From: an uncultured Paracoccaceae bacterium
Lineage (GTDB): Bacteria > Pseudomonadota > Alphaproteobacteria > Rhodobacterales > Rhodobacteraceae
Length of the DNA stretch: 64,000 nt
Direction: 5' to 3'
NCBI GenBank assembly: GCA_947499715.1
Contig: CANMPL010000010.1
Location: forward strand, 56,447 to 120,446
Of the stretch, positions 1 through 8,209 are shown in pieces (position 1 is the first letter of the stretch; each line of letters begins with the position of its first letter). The position numbers and the translations under genes are program-made. The notes under the pieces are model-generated. The model saw only the letters and a list, made by a program, of their open reading frames with translations. It was not told the DNA's origin and searched no databases.

Positions 1-1
1 G

Positions 2-55
2 GCTGATCCCGTCGCCGTATTCACCGAGATCCGCGCCCGTAAGGACCGGTTTTGA
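2..55 (+). CDS. 3' end of an unidentified upstream gene (partial)
   Basis: The frame is open from the window edge to a TGA at 53-55 and encodes the last 17 residues of a protein ending EIRARKDRF. The codons have ordinary GC-rich third positions for this genome. The tail does not resemble the C-terminus of ClpS, which often precedes clpA. Too little is present to name the protein. Confidence 0.4.
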   Translation, partial: ADPVAVFTEIRARKDRF

Positions 56-242
56 CCACGCAACCGGCAACTGCACAAAAGTTGCCCCTGTTACACGCTT
101 TCACAACTTCTGACGCGTATTGTGAACGCAAGACCGAAAAAAAGCCTTGAAGGTTTGGTAAATAAGCCAAAGTCTAAAGGTATCAGGCCACGGTCAGACT
201 GAACAAATGTCAGGCTGACCCCCGATGGAAGGAGCACAAAAA
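56..242. other. Leader region upstream of clpA
   Basis: No gene is seen in these 187 bases. A small inverted repeat (GCAACT at 67-72 with AGTTGC at 80-85) could be a weak hairpin after the upstream gene, but no T-run follows it. The region before clpA is A/T-richer and presumably holds the clpA promoter. I could not identify a convincing -35/-10 pair. Confidence 0.3.
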
Positions 243-2561
243 GTGCCATCATTTTCAACGACCCTAGAGCAGTCGATCCACGGTGCGCTGGCACTGGCCA
301 ATGCCCGCCGTCACGAACTTGCCACGCTAGAGCATTTGCTGCTGGCGCTGATTGATGAACCTGACGCCGCCCGCGTGATGCAGGCCTGTTCGGTCGATCT
401 GGACGAGTTACGTAAGGATCTGGAAGATTTCATTTCCGATGATCTGTCGACTTTGGTGACAGACGTCGAAGGATCTGAGGCTGTGCCGACAGCCGCATTT
501 CAGCGTGTGATTCAACGCGCCGCGATCCATGTGCAGTCTTCGGGCCGCACGGAGGTGACCGGTGCCAACGTGCTTGTCGCGATCTTTGCGGAACGCGAAA
601 GCAATGCCGCCTACTTCCTGCAGGAACAGGACATGACCCGCTATGATGCGGTGAATTTCATCGCACACGGCGTGGCCAAAGACCCCGCCTTTGGTGAAGC
701 GCGGCCAGTTTCTGGCACACCGACCGAAGAGGAAACGACGGTTGAGGAAAGCGATGCGAAGGAAAGCGCGCTGGCCAAGTATTGTGTCGATCTGAACGCC
801 AAAAGCCAAAAAGGTGACGTGGATCCATTGATTGGTCGCGGCCATGAGGTGGAACGCTGCATTCAGGTTCTGTGCCGCCGCCGCAAGAACAATCCCTTGC
901 TGGTGGGCGACCCCGGTGTCGGCAAAACTGCGATTGCCGAAGGCCTCGCCTACAAGATCGTGAATGGTGAAACACCGGAGGTGCTGGCAAATACTACGAT
1001 CTATTCACTGGATATGGGCGCATTGCTTGCAGGCACCCGCTATCGCGGTGATTTTGAGGAACGCCTGAAGGCAGTGATGACTGAAATGGAAGACCACGAC
1101 GATGCGGTGCTTTTCATCGATGAAATTCATACCGTCATTGGGGCTGGCGCGACGTCAGGTGGCGCAATGGATGCATCCAACTTGCTAAAACCTGCCTTGC
1201 AGGGCGGCAAGCTGCGCTGCATGGGCTCCACCACCTATAAGGAATTCCGCCAGCACTTTGAAAAGGATCGCGCGTTGAGCCGCCGGTTCCAGAAGATTGA
1301 CGTGAACGAGCCTTCGGTGCCGGATGCGATCAAGATCCTGCAAGGCCTCAAGCCCTATTTTGAGGAGCATCACAGCATCAAATATACTCATGATGCGGTG
1401 AAGACGGCTGTCGAATTGTCCGCGCGATACATCAATGACCGGAAACTGCCGGACAAGGCAATTGACGTGATTGATGAGGCCGGTGCCGCCCAGCATCTGG
1501 TGGCTGAATCCAAGCGTCGCAAGACGATCGGCACAAAGGAAATCGAAGCGGTTGTGGCCAAGATTGCCCGCATCCCGCCCAAGAACGTCAGCAAAGACGA
1601 CGCTGAGGTTCTCAAAGACCTCGAAAAGTCGCTCAAACGAGTCGTTTTTGGTCAGGACGATGCCATCGTGGCACTTTCGTCAGCGATCAAACTTGCACGG
1701 GCTGGCCTGCGCGAGCCTGAAAAGCCGATTGGCAACTATCTGTTTGCGGGGCCCACGGGTGTCGGCAAGACCGAGGTTGCCAAGCAATTGGCCGACACGT
1801 TGGGTGTGGAACTGATGCGGTTTGACATGTCGGAATACATGGAAAAGCACGCGGTCAGCCGCCTGATTGGTGCACCTCCTGGTTATGTTGGCTTTGATCA
1901 AGGTGGCATGCTGACCGACGGCGTGGATCAGAACCCACATTGCGTGCTGCTTCTCGATGAGATGGAAAAGGCGCACCCGGATGTCTACAACATCCTGCTG
2001 CAGGTGATGGATCACGGCAAGCTGACCGACCACAACGGTCGGACAACGGATTTCCGCAATGTTATCATCATCATGACCTCGAACGCGGGTGCCGCAGAGA
2101 TGTCCAAGAACGCCATGGGCTTTGGTCGCGAAACCCGCGAGGGCGAAGATACAGCCGCGATTGAGCGGACATTCTCGCCAGAATTCCGCAACCGTCTGGA
2201 TGCCGTCATTTCCTTCGGTGCGCTTCCCAAAGAGGTGATCTTGCGGGTTGTTGAAAAGTTTGTCTTGCAGCTTGAAGCCCAATTGATCGACCGGAATGTG
2301 CATATTGAGCTGACACCGAAGGCCGCCGAATGGTTGGCCGACAAAGGCTATGACAGCAAGATGGGTGCACGTCCCTTGGGCCGCGTCATCCAGGAGCACA
2401 TCAAAAAGCCACTCGCCGAAGAGCTGCTGTTCGGCAAGCTTATGAAGGGTGGATTGGTGAAAGTTGGTGTGAAGAGCGGCGCATTGGACCTCAAATTTGA
2501 GGAACCAGCACAAGCCCGGATCGGCAAGGGCGACAAGCCCCCATTGCTGACCGCCGATTAA
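243..2561 (+). CDS. clpA: ATP-dependent Clp protease ATP-binding subunit ClpA
   Basis: AAA+ unfoldase that recognises substrates, often handed over by ClpS, and threads them into the ClpP peptidase in the cytoplasm. The roughly 145-residue N-domain has the two Clp_N repeats. The D1 module has Walker A GDPGVGKT (about residue 222) and Walker B VLFIDEIH. The D2 module has Walker A GPTGVGKT (about 504), LLLDEMEKAHPD and the pore segment GAPPGYVG. The AMGFGRE loop near residue 624 is in the place of the ClpP-docking IGF/L loop. The length of 772 aa is normal for ClpA. I choose the GTG at 243 because an in-frame ATG at 225 overlaps the GGAAGGAG ribosome binding site, and family members start MPSFS. 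A strong terminator follows. Confidence 0.97.
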   Translation: MPSFSTTLEQSIHGALALANARRHELATLEHLLLALIDEPDAARVMQACSVDLDELRKDLEDFISDDLSTLVTDVEGSEAVPTAAFQRVIQRAAIHVQSSGRTEVTGANVLVAIFAERESNAAYFLQEQDMTRYDAVNFIAHGVAKDPAFGEARPVSGTPTEEETTVEESDAKESALAKYCVDLNAKSQKGDVDPLIGRGHEVERCIQVLCRRRKNNPLLVGDPGVGKTAIAEGLAYKIVNGETPEVLANTTIYSLDMGALLAGTRYRGDFEERLKAVMTEMEDHDDAVLFIDEIHTVIGAGATSGGAMDASNLLKPALQGGKLRCMGSTTYKEFRQHFEKDRALSRRFQKIDVNEPSVPDAIKILQGLKPYFEEHHSIKYTHDAVKTAVELSARYINDRKLPDKAIDVIDEAGAAQHLVAESKRRKTIGTKEIEAVVAKIARIPPKNVSKDDAEVLKDLEKSLKRVVFGQDDAIVALSSAIKLARAGLREPEKPIGNYLFAGPTGVGKTEVAKQLADTLGVELMRFDMSEYMEKHAVSRLIGAPPGYVGFDQGGMLTDGVDQNPHCVLLLDEMEKAHPDVYNILLQVMDHGKLTDHNGRTTDFRNVIIIMTSNAGAAEMSKNAMGFGRETREGEDTAAIERTFSPEFRNRLDAVISFGALPKEVILRVVEKFVLQLEAQLIDRNVHIELTPKAAEWLADKGYDSKMGARPLGRVIQEHIKKPLAEELLFGKLMKGGLVKVGVKSGALDLKFEEPAQARIGKGDKPPLLTAD

Positions 2562-2583
2562 TCAACGTCAAAGCACGACCGGA

Positions 2584-2610
2584 AAGGGGGCCCAACGGCC
2601 CCCTTTTTTT
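2584..2610 (+). terminator. Rho-independent terminator of clpA
   Basis: GGGGGCC (2586-2592), a CAAC loop and GGCCCCC (2597-2603) form a perfect 7-bp GC stem followed by seven T residues (2604-2610), 23 bases after the clpA stop. This is the textbook intrinsic terminator arrangement. Confidence 0.93.
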
Positions 2611-2661
2611 GCGTCGTCTTGACCAGCATCAAGGCGAGCTAGTCACCATATTGGCAAGCTG

Positions 2662-2677
2662 CTCCTAAATTTAGGAG
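2662..2677. promoter_or_regulatory. Perfect 16-bp palindrome covering the hemG-like ribosome binding site
   Basis: CTCCTAAATTTAGGAG is a perfect palindrome. Its right arm supplies most of the AGGAGG Shine-Dalgarno (2673-2678) of the gene starting at 2684. As DNA it could be an operator for a dimeric repressor. As RNA it can fold into a 6-bp stem with an AATT loop that hides the ribosome binding site. Which of these applies, if either, is inference. Confidence 0.45.
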
Positions 2678-2683
2678 GCGGAT

Positions 2684-3220
2684 ATGACAATTCTCATTCT
2701 TTACGCGACAACTGAAGGACAGACCCGCAAAATCGCCCGTAAGACACAAACGGACCTTGCAGCTCTTGGCCGCTCAACGGAACTTTTGCCGTTTTCGAGC
2801 GCGGGGCGGGTCACGTTAACAGACTATGCGGGGGTATTGTTGTTGGCATCCGTCCACACCGGACGCTATCAGCCGGAATTCATCGATTTCGCTACTGCAC
2901 AAGCAACAGAACTGGCCAAAGTGCCACATGTCTTTTTCTCTGTTTCGTTGAGCGCTGCAGGTGATGATTCAAAGGATTGGGACGGTTTGGCCGGTGTCGT
3001 GTCCGATATGACCGATGCCACAGGTTGGGAACCAAAGCGGCTAGAACATGTGGCGGGCGCTTTCAGATTTTCGGAATACAACTGGTTCAAGACGTGGTCG
3101 ATGCGATGGATTGCGTCGCAGAAGGGGATCGCGGTACCAGACGGCGAAGACTTGGAGTTAACAGATTGGGCTGCACTTAAAGCGACAGTGGTTGATTGGG
3201 CGACGTCGCTGAAGTCCTAA
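2684..3220 (+). CDS. HemG-like flavodoxin-domain protein (protoporphyrinogen oxidase family)
   Basis: This 178-residue protein has a flavodoxin-like fold. The N-terminal beta strand and FMN-phosphate loop read YATTEGQTRKIA (residues 8-19). The C-terminal part (TDWAALKATVVDWA) matches the end of HemG, the FMN-dependent protoporphyrinogen IX dehydrogenase of heme synthesis, which passes electrons to quinones at the inner membrane. Many alphaproteobacteria use HemJ for that step, so this may be a HemG homologue with another redox role. It stands alone after the clpA terminator with its own AGGAGG site and meets the next gene tail to tail 22 bases away. Family assignment is good; substrate is inferred. 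Confidence 0.75.
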   Translation: MTILILYATTEGQTRKIARKTQTDLAALGRSTELLPFSSAGRVTLTDYAGVLLLASVHTGRYQPEFIDFATAQATELAKVPHVFFSVSLSAAGDDSKDWDGLAGVVSDMTDATGWEPKRLEHVAGAFRFSEYNWFKTWSMRWIASQKGIAVPDGEDLELTDWAALKATVVDWATSLKS

Positions 3221-3242
3221 ATTACCACTGTGGCTTGCGCGT

Positions 3243-5399
3243 TTAGCGTTCGGTCAGTTTGAGTTCGATCCGACGATTTTGCGCTCGCGCCTCTGCTGTA
3301 TCTGCCGTGTTGAGGGGTTGGTATTCTCCAAACCCGTTCGCGGCCAGACGCTCTGGCGGAATACCAAGCGCATTTTGCATGTAGCGGACGACTGAAAGTG
3401 CCCTTGCTTGGCTCAGTTCCCAATTGTCACGATATTCACCGGTACCTGATAGCGGAACGTTGTCAGTATGCCCGTCCACGCGGATGACCCAATCGATACC
3501 CGCTGGAATGTCGGCTGCGATATTGCGCAGGATCCCAGCGACATTCGAAATCTCTCCCCTGCCCTGAAAAGAAAGTTCCGCTTCACCGGGTCGGAACAGC
3601 ACTTCTGACGAAAAGACGAAACGGTCGCCGACGATCTGCACGCCGTCTTGACCCTCAAGAACTTTGCGCAATTCGCCGAAGAAATCGGACCGGAAGCGTT
3701 CGAGGTTCTGCGCCTCTGCCTCTAGCCGCGTACGTTCCGCTTCTAGTCGAGCGCGCTCCGCTTCCTCCAAGGCGCGCCTGCGACGTTCTTCTGCGGCAAC
3801 GCGCGCCAGTGCGGTATTGAGTTGTGCGCCAAGTTGTTCGATCTGAACATTCGCCGCGACGTCAGCGTCTTCGGCGATGTTGAGCAGCGACTGCAGTGTG
3901 CCGACCTGGTTGCGCAGTTCAGCAACTTGCGCGTTCAACAATGCAACTTGCCGCTGGCTTTCGGCGGAAAGTGCCTGTTCTTCGGAAAGGGCCAAATTGG
4001 CCGTTGCCAAAAGGTCCGCCTGCGCGTCTGTGGCCGTTTCCAAATCTTGCGCCTGCGCCAAGGCGGCGGCCAAGCGCGCCTGAAGATCCGCGCGGTCCTG
4101 TTCCGTTTCAGTCCGGACTTGTGACAGTGACGCGACCTCGGCTTGCAACGCTTCTTGCGCCAATAGCGCCTCGGCCAAACGCGTTTCAAGCGTTGCATTG
4201 GCATCGGCGGTATTGCTGGCGTCAATTTTTGCGGCCTCTTGTGCGAGGATTGCTGCCGCAAGTTGGGCTTGAATTTCCGCCTCGGTTGCGTCGCTGGTCG
4301 CGAGTGCATCTTCCAATGCGGCTTGCGCGGCGGCAAGTTCGTCTGCCGTGGTCGCACCGGCACTGACCGCGGCCGCCAAACGCACAGTCAGGTCTTCCGT
4401 TTGGGTGTTGGCCGCGTCCAAAGCCGCGCGCGCTTCGGCAAGTTCCGCGGCCGTCGTGTCTGCCAGACCAAGTGCAGCCAATAGACGCGCATCAAGATCA
4501 GAGCCATCGATCAGTGCCTGCGACAATTCATTTTCGGCGTTTTGTTGCGCCAGAAGTGCTGCCGCAAGGTTCATGTCCAACTGATCGCGCGCGGCCTGAC
4601 TTGCGGCCAAAAGAGTCAGTGTTTCTTCGGCTTCTCGCCGTTTTTCTTCCAGTGCGAGCGTCATTGCGGTTAGTTCAGTATCCGCATTGGCCAGCCTTTG
4701 CCGCAAGGCTTCAGCAGCGGCCGCATCTGCAAGGCGCGCGGCCTCAAGATCGGAAATCTGAGCCGCGTCGTTTTCGGCTGCACTTTGGAGTGCCGCGATT
4801 TGGGCGGCACTCGCCTCTGACGTGGTTTCAAGATCTGCGATCATCGCTTCAAGCGCCTCACGACGGGCCGCGGCAAGGCGCGCGGCCTCTGCGCCTGCGT
4901 CAATTTCATCGCGTGCCGCCGCGAGTGCAAGATTTAGCGCCTCTTGTTCTGACAAGAGCGTGGCTTCGCGCCCTTCCAGGTCGGCGATTTGAGCTTGCGC
5001 GTCTGACCTTTCGGCCAAAAGGCCTGCAACCTGAGCCTCGAACCCAGTGATCTGGTTTTCCGCAGACACAAGGGCCACCGCTGTGTCGTCACGTTCACGC
5101 GTCAAGGTGGCAATCAGCGCTGCTTGCTGGTTCGCTGTTTCGGTTGCGTCCAGAAGGTTCGCAGACAAATCAGCCGTGCGATCCTGTTCTAAACCCAAGG
5201 CAGAGGCGAGCGCCGACACTTCAGCAGCAAGTTCATCAAGTTGGCTGGCCTGTCCTGTGATCGTTTCACGCAAAACAAATTGGATCACCATGAAGATGGT
5301 CAACACGAACATCAGAACCAAAAGAAGTCCCGTCATTGCGTCCACAAAGCCCGGCCAAATGGCCTGATTCATCCTTTGGGCACGACGGGTTAGCGCCAT
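3243..5399 (-). CDS. MotB-like coiled-coil protein with C-terminal OmpA peptidoglycan-binding domain
   Basis: The 718-residue protein has a short cytoplasmic N-terminus and one membrane helix (about residues 21-43). Just before the helix is an Asp in WPGFVDAMTGLL, the position of the proton-carrying Asp of MotB, TolR and ZorB. About 500 residues of Ala/Glu/Gln-rich coiled coil follow (about 50-560), then an OmpA-like domain (about 590-718) with DGHTDNVPL, the NWELSQARA helix and NRRIEL, the usual diaminopimelate-binding elements. It should anchor to peptidoglycan across the periplasm. Its ATG abuts the stop codon of the upstream ExbB/MotA-like gene with no gap, so the two are probably made together as stator subunits. 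The partner moved by the motor is unknown. Confidence 0.85.
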   Translation of the reverse strand: MALTRRAQRMNQAIWPGFVDAMTGLLLVLMFVLTIFMVIQFVLRETITGQASQLDELAAEVSALASALGLEQDRTADLSANLLDATETANQQAALIATLTRERDDTAVALVSAENQITGFEAQVAGLLAERSDAQAQIADLEGREATLLSEQEALNLALAAARDEIDAGAEAARLAAARREALEAMIADLETTSEASAAQIAALQSAAENDAAQISDLEAARLADAAAAEALRQRLANADTELTAMTLALEEKRREAEETLTLLAASQAARDQLDMNLAAALLAQQNAENELSQALIDGSDLDARLLAALGLADTTAAELAEARAALDAANTQTEDLTVRLAAAVSAGATTADELAAAQAALEDALATSDATEAEIQAQLAAAILAQEAAKIDASNTADANATLETRLAEALLAQEALQAEVASLSQVRTETEQDRADLQARLAAALAQAQDLETATDAQADLLATANLALSEEQALSAESQRQVALLNAQVAELRNQVGTLQSLLNIAEDADVAANVQIEQLGAQLNTALARVAAEERRRRALEEAERARLEAERTRLEAEAQNLERFRSDFFGELRKVLEGQDGVQIVGDRFVFSSEVLFRPGEAELSFQGRGEISNVAGILRNIAADIPAGIDWVIRVDGHTDNVPLSGTGEYRDNWELSQARALSVVRYMQNALGIPPERLAANGFGEYQPLNTADTAEARAQNRRIELKLTER

Positions 5400-6566
5400 T
5401 TAGCTGCCCCCCGGACCAGGCCGCCCACGCCCTTTCATGGCACGGGTGAGCGCGGCAAGATCACTGCGCAGATCAGCGAGCGTTTCCTGACGGCCCGCTG
5501 ACATTTCTTCAAGGACCCGCAAAAGCTGAACATCAATTGACCGCAAGCGCATCCGGCTTTCGGCATCCAAACCATCGACACCGCCATCTTCGAGCTTTTC
5601 GATCAGCCGCTCTTGACCTTCGGCCACACGGGCGAGTGTGTCGTTGTCAGCCCTGCCCTGCCCCATTTGGGCGATCGCATCGGTCAAACGATCAAGACGG
5701 ACGTCCATTTCAGATTGCCGCGCGTCGGCTTGATTGAACATCGTCTGCATGGTTTCAAGCTGACCAGCCATGTGATCGGCAAAGGCTGAAAGCAGACCGG
5801 TATCCTCGGATGCACCGCCATCTTCACCGGATGCAAAACCAAGCCGGGTAATCGAAGAAAGCCACTCCTCTAGTTCGCGGTAGAACCGGTTCTGGCCGTG
5901 GCTCGCGAAGAGTTCGAGCAACCCGACAACGAGTGAGCCTGCCAAACCCAACAACGACGAAGAAAACGCAGTCCCCATGCCGCCCAGCTGACTTTCCAAC
6001 CCCGCCTGCAAACGGCCAAAGACATCCGCGCCGCTTTCGCCATCGCCGGGGTTGAGGCTACGGATGGTTTCGACAAGTGCCGGAACGGTCGTTGCGAGGC
6101 CATAAAACGTGCCCAAAAGACCAAGGAAGATCAGCGTGTTACCGATGTAGCGCGTAATCTCTCGGTCTTCGTCTATCCGCTGTGCAACTGAATCCTGAAT
6201 GGATCGGCTGGAAGTGGATGAGATTTGCATCCGCGCCCCACGCGACCGCATCAGCGTGGCAAGCGGGGCCAGAAGCCCCGGCGCTTTTGTCAAATTGTGA
6301 CCGACGCGGTTGGTGGCAAACCCTTCGATCCACTCGACCGAGCGCATAAGCTGATAAACCTGCCCAAATGTCGATAGAACGCCCAAAACAAAGACGACGA
6401 ATATCGCCCCGTTCAGATAGGGGTTCGCGAGAAAGATCGCCTGAATCTGTGCAAAGCCCAAATACAGCCCAGACCCGACAAGCACCAAAACAAAGATCAT
6501 CGAAATGATCTGGCGCACGGGCTGTGAAAACTGCGGCTCGGCCTCGGGTTCCCTGTGGTCCGTCAA
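5400..6566 (-). CDS. MotA/TolQ/ExbB-type proton channel family protein
   Basis: This 388-residue protein has membrane helices at about 18-40, 52-73, 138-162 and 196-221, a cytoplasmic loop of about 65 residues between helices 2 and 3, and a 165-residue C-terminal tail with a helical, charged end. The two long helices (RYIGNTLIFLGLLGTFYGL and GGMGTAFSSSLLGLAGS) carry the MotA/TolQ/ExbB signature. The 2+2 topology with a long tail resembles MotA and ZorA more than plain ExbB. It lies directly upstream of the MotB-like gene, so the pair should form a proton-driven stator. No other motor or defence gene flanks it. Databases usually label such proteins biopolymer transporter ExbB, but no TonB or ExbD gene is here. 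Confidence 0.85.
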   Translation of the reverse strand: MTDHREPEAEPQFSQPVRQIISMIFVLVLVGSGLYLGFAQIQAIFLANPYLNGAIFVVFVLGVLSTFGQVYQLMRSVEWIEGFATNRVGHNLTKAPGLLAPLATLMRSRGARMQISSTSSRSIQDSVAQRIDEDREITRYIGNTLIFLGLLGTFYGLATTVPALVETIRSLNPGDGESGADVFGRLQAGLESQLGGMGTAFSSSLLGLAGSLVVGLLELFASHGQNRFYRELEEWLSSITRLGFASGEDGGASEDTGLLSAFADHMAGQLETMQTMFNQADARQSEMDVRLDRLTDAIAQMGQGRADNDTLARVAEGQERLIEKLEDGGVDGLDAESRMRLRSIDVQLLRVLEEMSAGRQETLADLRSDLAALTRAMKGRGRPGPGGS

Positions 6567-6633
6567 AGGCTTCGGGGTCCTCTTTAATGTTGTTGCGCAA
6601 AGCTTACCGCTTTGGGCGCGTGAACGAAACTTA

Positions 6634-7161
6634 TTATTCGGCGAGCGCCCTGACGCGGGTTTCCAACCAATCCATATCCGGGTCCCTGATACCCATCTGA
6701 GTCAAATGTGCAGCCGTGTTATAAAGATACTCGGTATTAGGACCGCGCCCGCCGACCGAACGCGCAATCATTTGCGCCTGTGTTTCGAGGTCCAATTGGC
6801 AATATTGCTCATGATCGCGGTTGATAACGTAAGACAATGTCGGCACAACTTTTCCGTCCTCAAGCGTAACATCGAGAATGCGTTCTAGATAGGCCGACGA
6901 AATCAACTCTCTTTCGCGCAAGGTCTCAAGCACAGTCTCTTCCTCGCTTTCGTCGACGCGAAAGGCCACGCCCGTACATGTCGCGCCCGGCGTTTCGTCC
7001 AATGCCAGCACCAGGCCCGGGTCCTGCACTGTGCCGCGGTGATGGATCGAAAGCATACAGAAACTACGGTGGTAGTCGTGCAGAACGGCCCGGCGGGTTT
7101 CTGCTGGTGAAAACCCCGGATTCCACAAAAGAGAACCGTATCCAAAAACCCACATCGCCAT
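6634..7161 (-). CDS. ChaC-like gamma-glutamylcyclotransferase
   Basis: The gene encodes 175 residues starting MAMWVFGYGSLLWNPG. The FGYGSL substrate-binding loop at the N-terminus and the helix containing LRERELISSAY, which carries the catalytic Glu in ChaC enzymes, assign it to the glutathione-specific gamma-glutamylcyclotransferases. These release 5-oxoproline and Cys-Gly from glutathione in the cytoplasm. I choose the ATG at 7161 because GAAAGGACC lies 8-9 bases upstream and family members begin at this motif; the frame stays open to 7245 but gives a non-family extension. It is transcribed divergently from the DUF2125 gene, with 64 bases between the starts. A second, distant cyclotransferase-fold gene lies at 52203. 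Confidence 0.88.
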   Translation of the reverse strand: MAMWVFGYGSLLWNPGFSPAETRRAVLHDYHRSFCMLSIHHRGTVQDPGLVLALDETPGATCTGVAFRVDESEEETVLETLRERELISSAYLERILDVTLEDGKVVPTLSYVINRDHEQYCQLDLETQAQMIARSVGGRGPNTEYLYNTAAHLTQMGIRDPDMDWLETRVRALAE

Positions 7162-7225
7162 CTGTCTGGTCCTTTCACAATGCGCCTTATAAACACAGGT
7201 CAACGACCAAGGGAAAGGATCAATC

Positions 7226-8209
7226 ATGCGCCGTCTGCTGATCATCGTGATCGTGCTGGCCGCTGTTTATGGCGGCTACTGGTTTGTTGGCGCACGCACC
7301 GTCGAAGGTGGCGCAAGGGATGCCTTGGCTGATTTGACAACGCAAGGCTGGAACGTGGAATTCAGTGACCTTGGCACGCGCGGTTTTCCATCCCGATTTG
7401 ACACCACAATCACGGATCTCAAGCTGACGACCCCGGACGGTCTTTTGACCTATGCCGCACCATTTCTGCAGGCCTTCGCGCTAAGTTATCAGCCCAACAA
7501 GGTCATTGCCGCCTTCCCCCAGACGCAAGAATTCACCATTGCCGGGCAGAACCTCACACTTGGAAGCGACCGATTGCGGGCCAGTGCCGGGGTCAAGGCA
7601 AACGCCGGCCTGAGCTTTGAAAGTGCGACGCTTGAAGCGAATATGTTGACTGTCGACAGCGAGGTGGCGGCGGTGCGAACGGGGCCTGCACTGATTGCTG
7701 TCAGGGCCGCCACGATGCCAAACGCCTATGACGGATACATCGGGCTGGAAAAGATCACGCTGCCGGACGATCTCTGGCAACAAATGTTCCCAAACGGCGC
7801 GCTACCTTTAAGCATCGAAGCGACGCGTGTGAATGCAACCTTGACGCTTGACCGCGAATTGAACCGTGCGTTGATGTCGGACGACACGCCACCTGCCGTT
7901 ACGGCATTCACATTGAAAGAGCTTTCGATAATCTGGGGGGACTTGACAATCAACGCCGAAGGCAAGCTGGACATCGACATGAACGGCGTCCCAAGTGGCA
8001 AGATTACGGTGACGGCTTTCGCCTGGAAAGATCTGTTGCGCGGGCTGTCAAACGTGGGCGTCATTGAACCCGATATCGCCACGACCTATCGCAATATGGG
8101 CGAGGTTCTTGCCAATGGGTCAGAGACTTTGACTGTCCCACTGACGTTCCAAAATGGGTTCATGTCCCTGGGGGCCATCCCGTTAGGGCTTGCGCCCCGT
8201 TTCCGTTAA
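7226..8209 (+). CDS. DUF2125 domain-containing envelope protein
   Basis: This 327-residue protein has an N-terminal hydrophobic segment (residues 3-20, LLIIVIVLAAVYGGYWF) preceded by RR, so it is exported or membrane-anchored. The rest is a beta-rich, repetitive domain typical of DUF2125, a family of unknown function common in alphaproteobacteria. It has a good ribosome binding site (AGGGAAAGG) before the ATG. Its stop codon shares the TTAA at 8206-8209 with the stop of the convergent ycjF-like gene. No function is known. Confidence 0.82.
   Translation: MRRLLIIVIVLAAVYGGYWFVGARTVEGGARDALADLTTQGWNVEFSDLGTRGFPSRFDTTITDLKLTTPDGLLTYAAPFLQAFALSYQPNKVIAAFPQTQEFTIAGQNLTLGSDRLRASAGVKANAGLSFESATLEANMLTVDSEVAAVRTGPALIAVRAATMPNAYDGYIGLEKITLPDDLWQQMFPNGALPLSIEATRVNATLTLDRELNRALMSDDTPPAVTAFTLKELSIIWGDLTINAEGKLDIDMNGVPSGKITVTAFAWKDLLRGLSNVGVIEPDIATTYRNMGEVLANGSETLTVPLTFQNGFMSLGAIPLGLAPRFR

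Noticed and set aside
1680..2513. Minus-strand open frame of 277 codons inside clpA
   Set aside because: It overlaps the D2 AAA+ domain completely, and the translation is Cys/His-rich low-quality sequence typical of antisense of a GC-rich gene.
3243..6566. A Zorya anti-phage system
   Set aside because: Only ZorA/ZorB-like components are present. No ZorC/D or ZorE-like gene is nearby, and the flanks are core genes, so the defence label is not supported.
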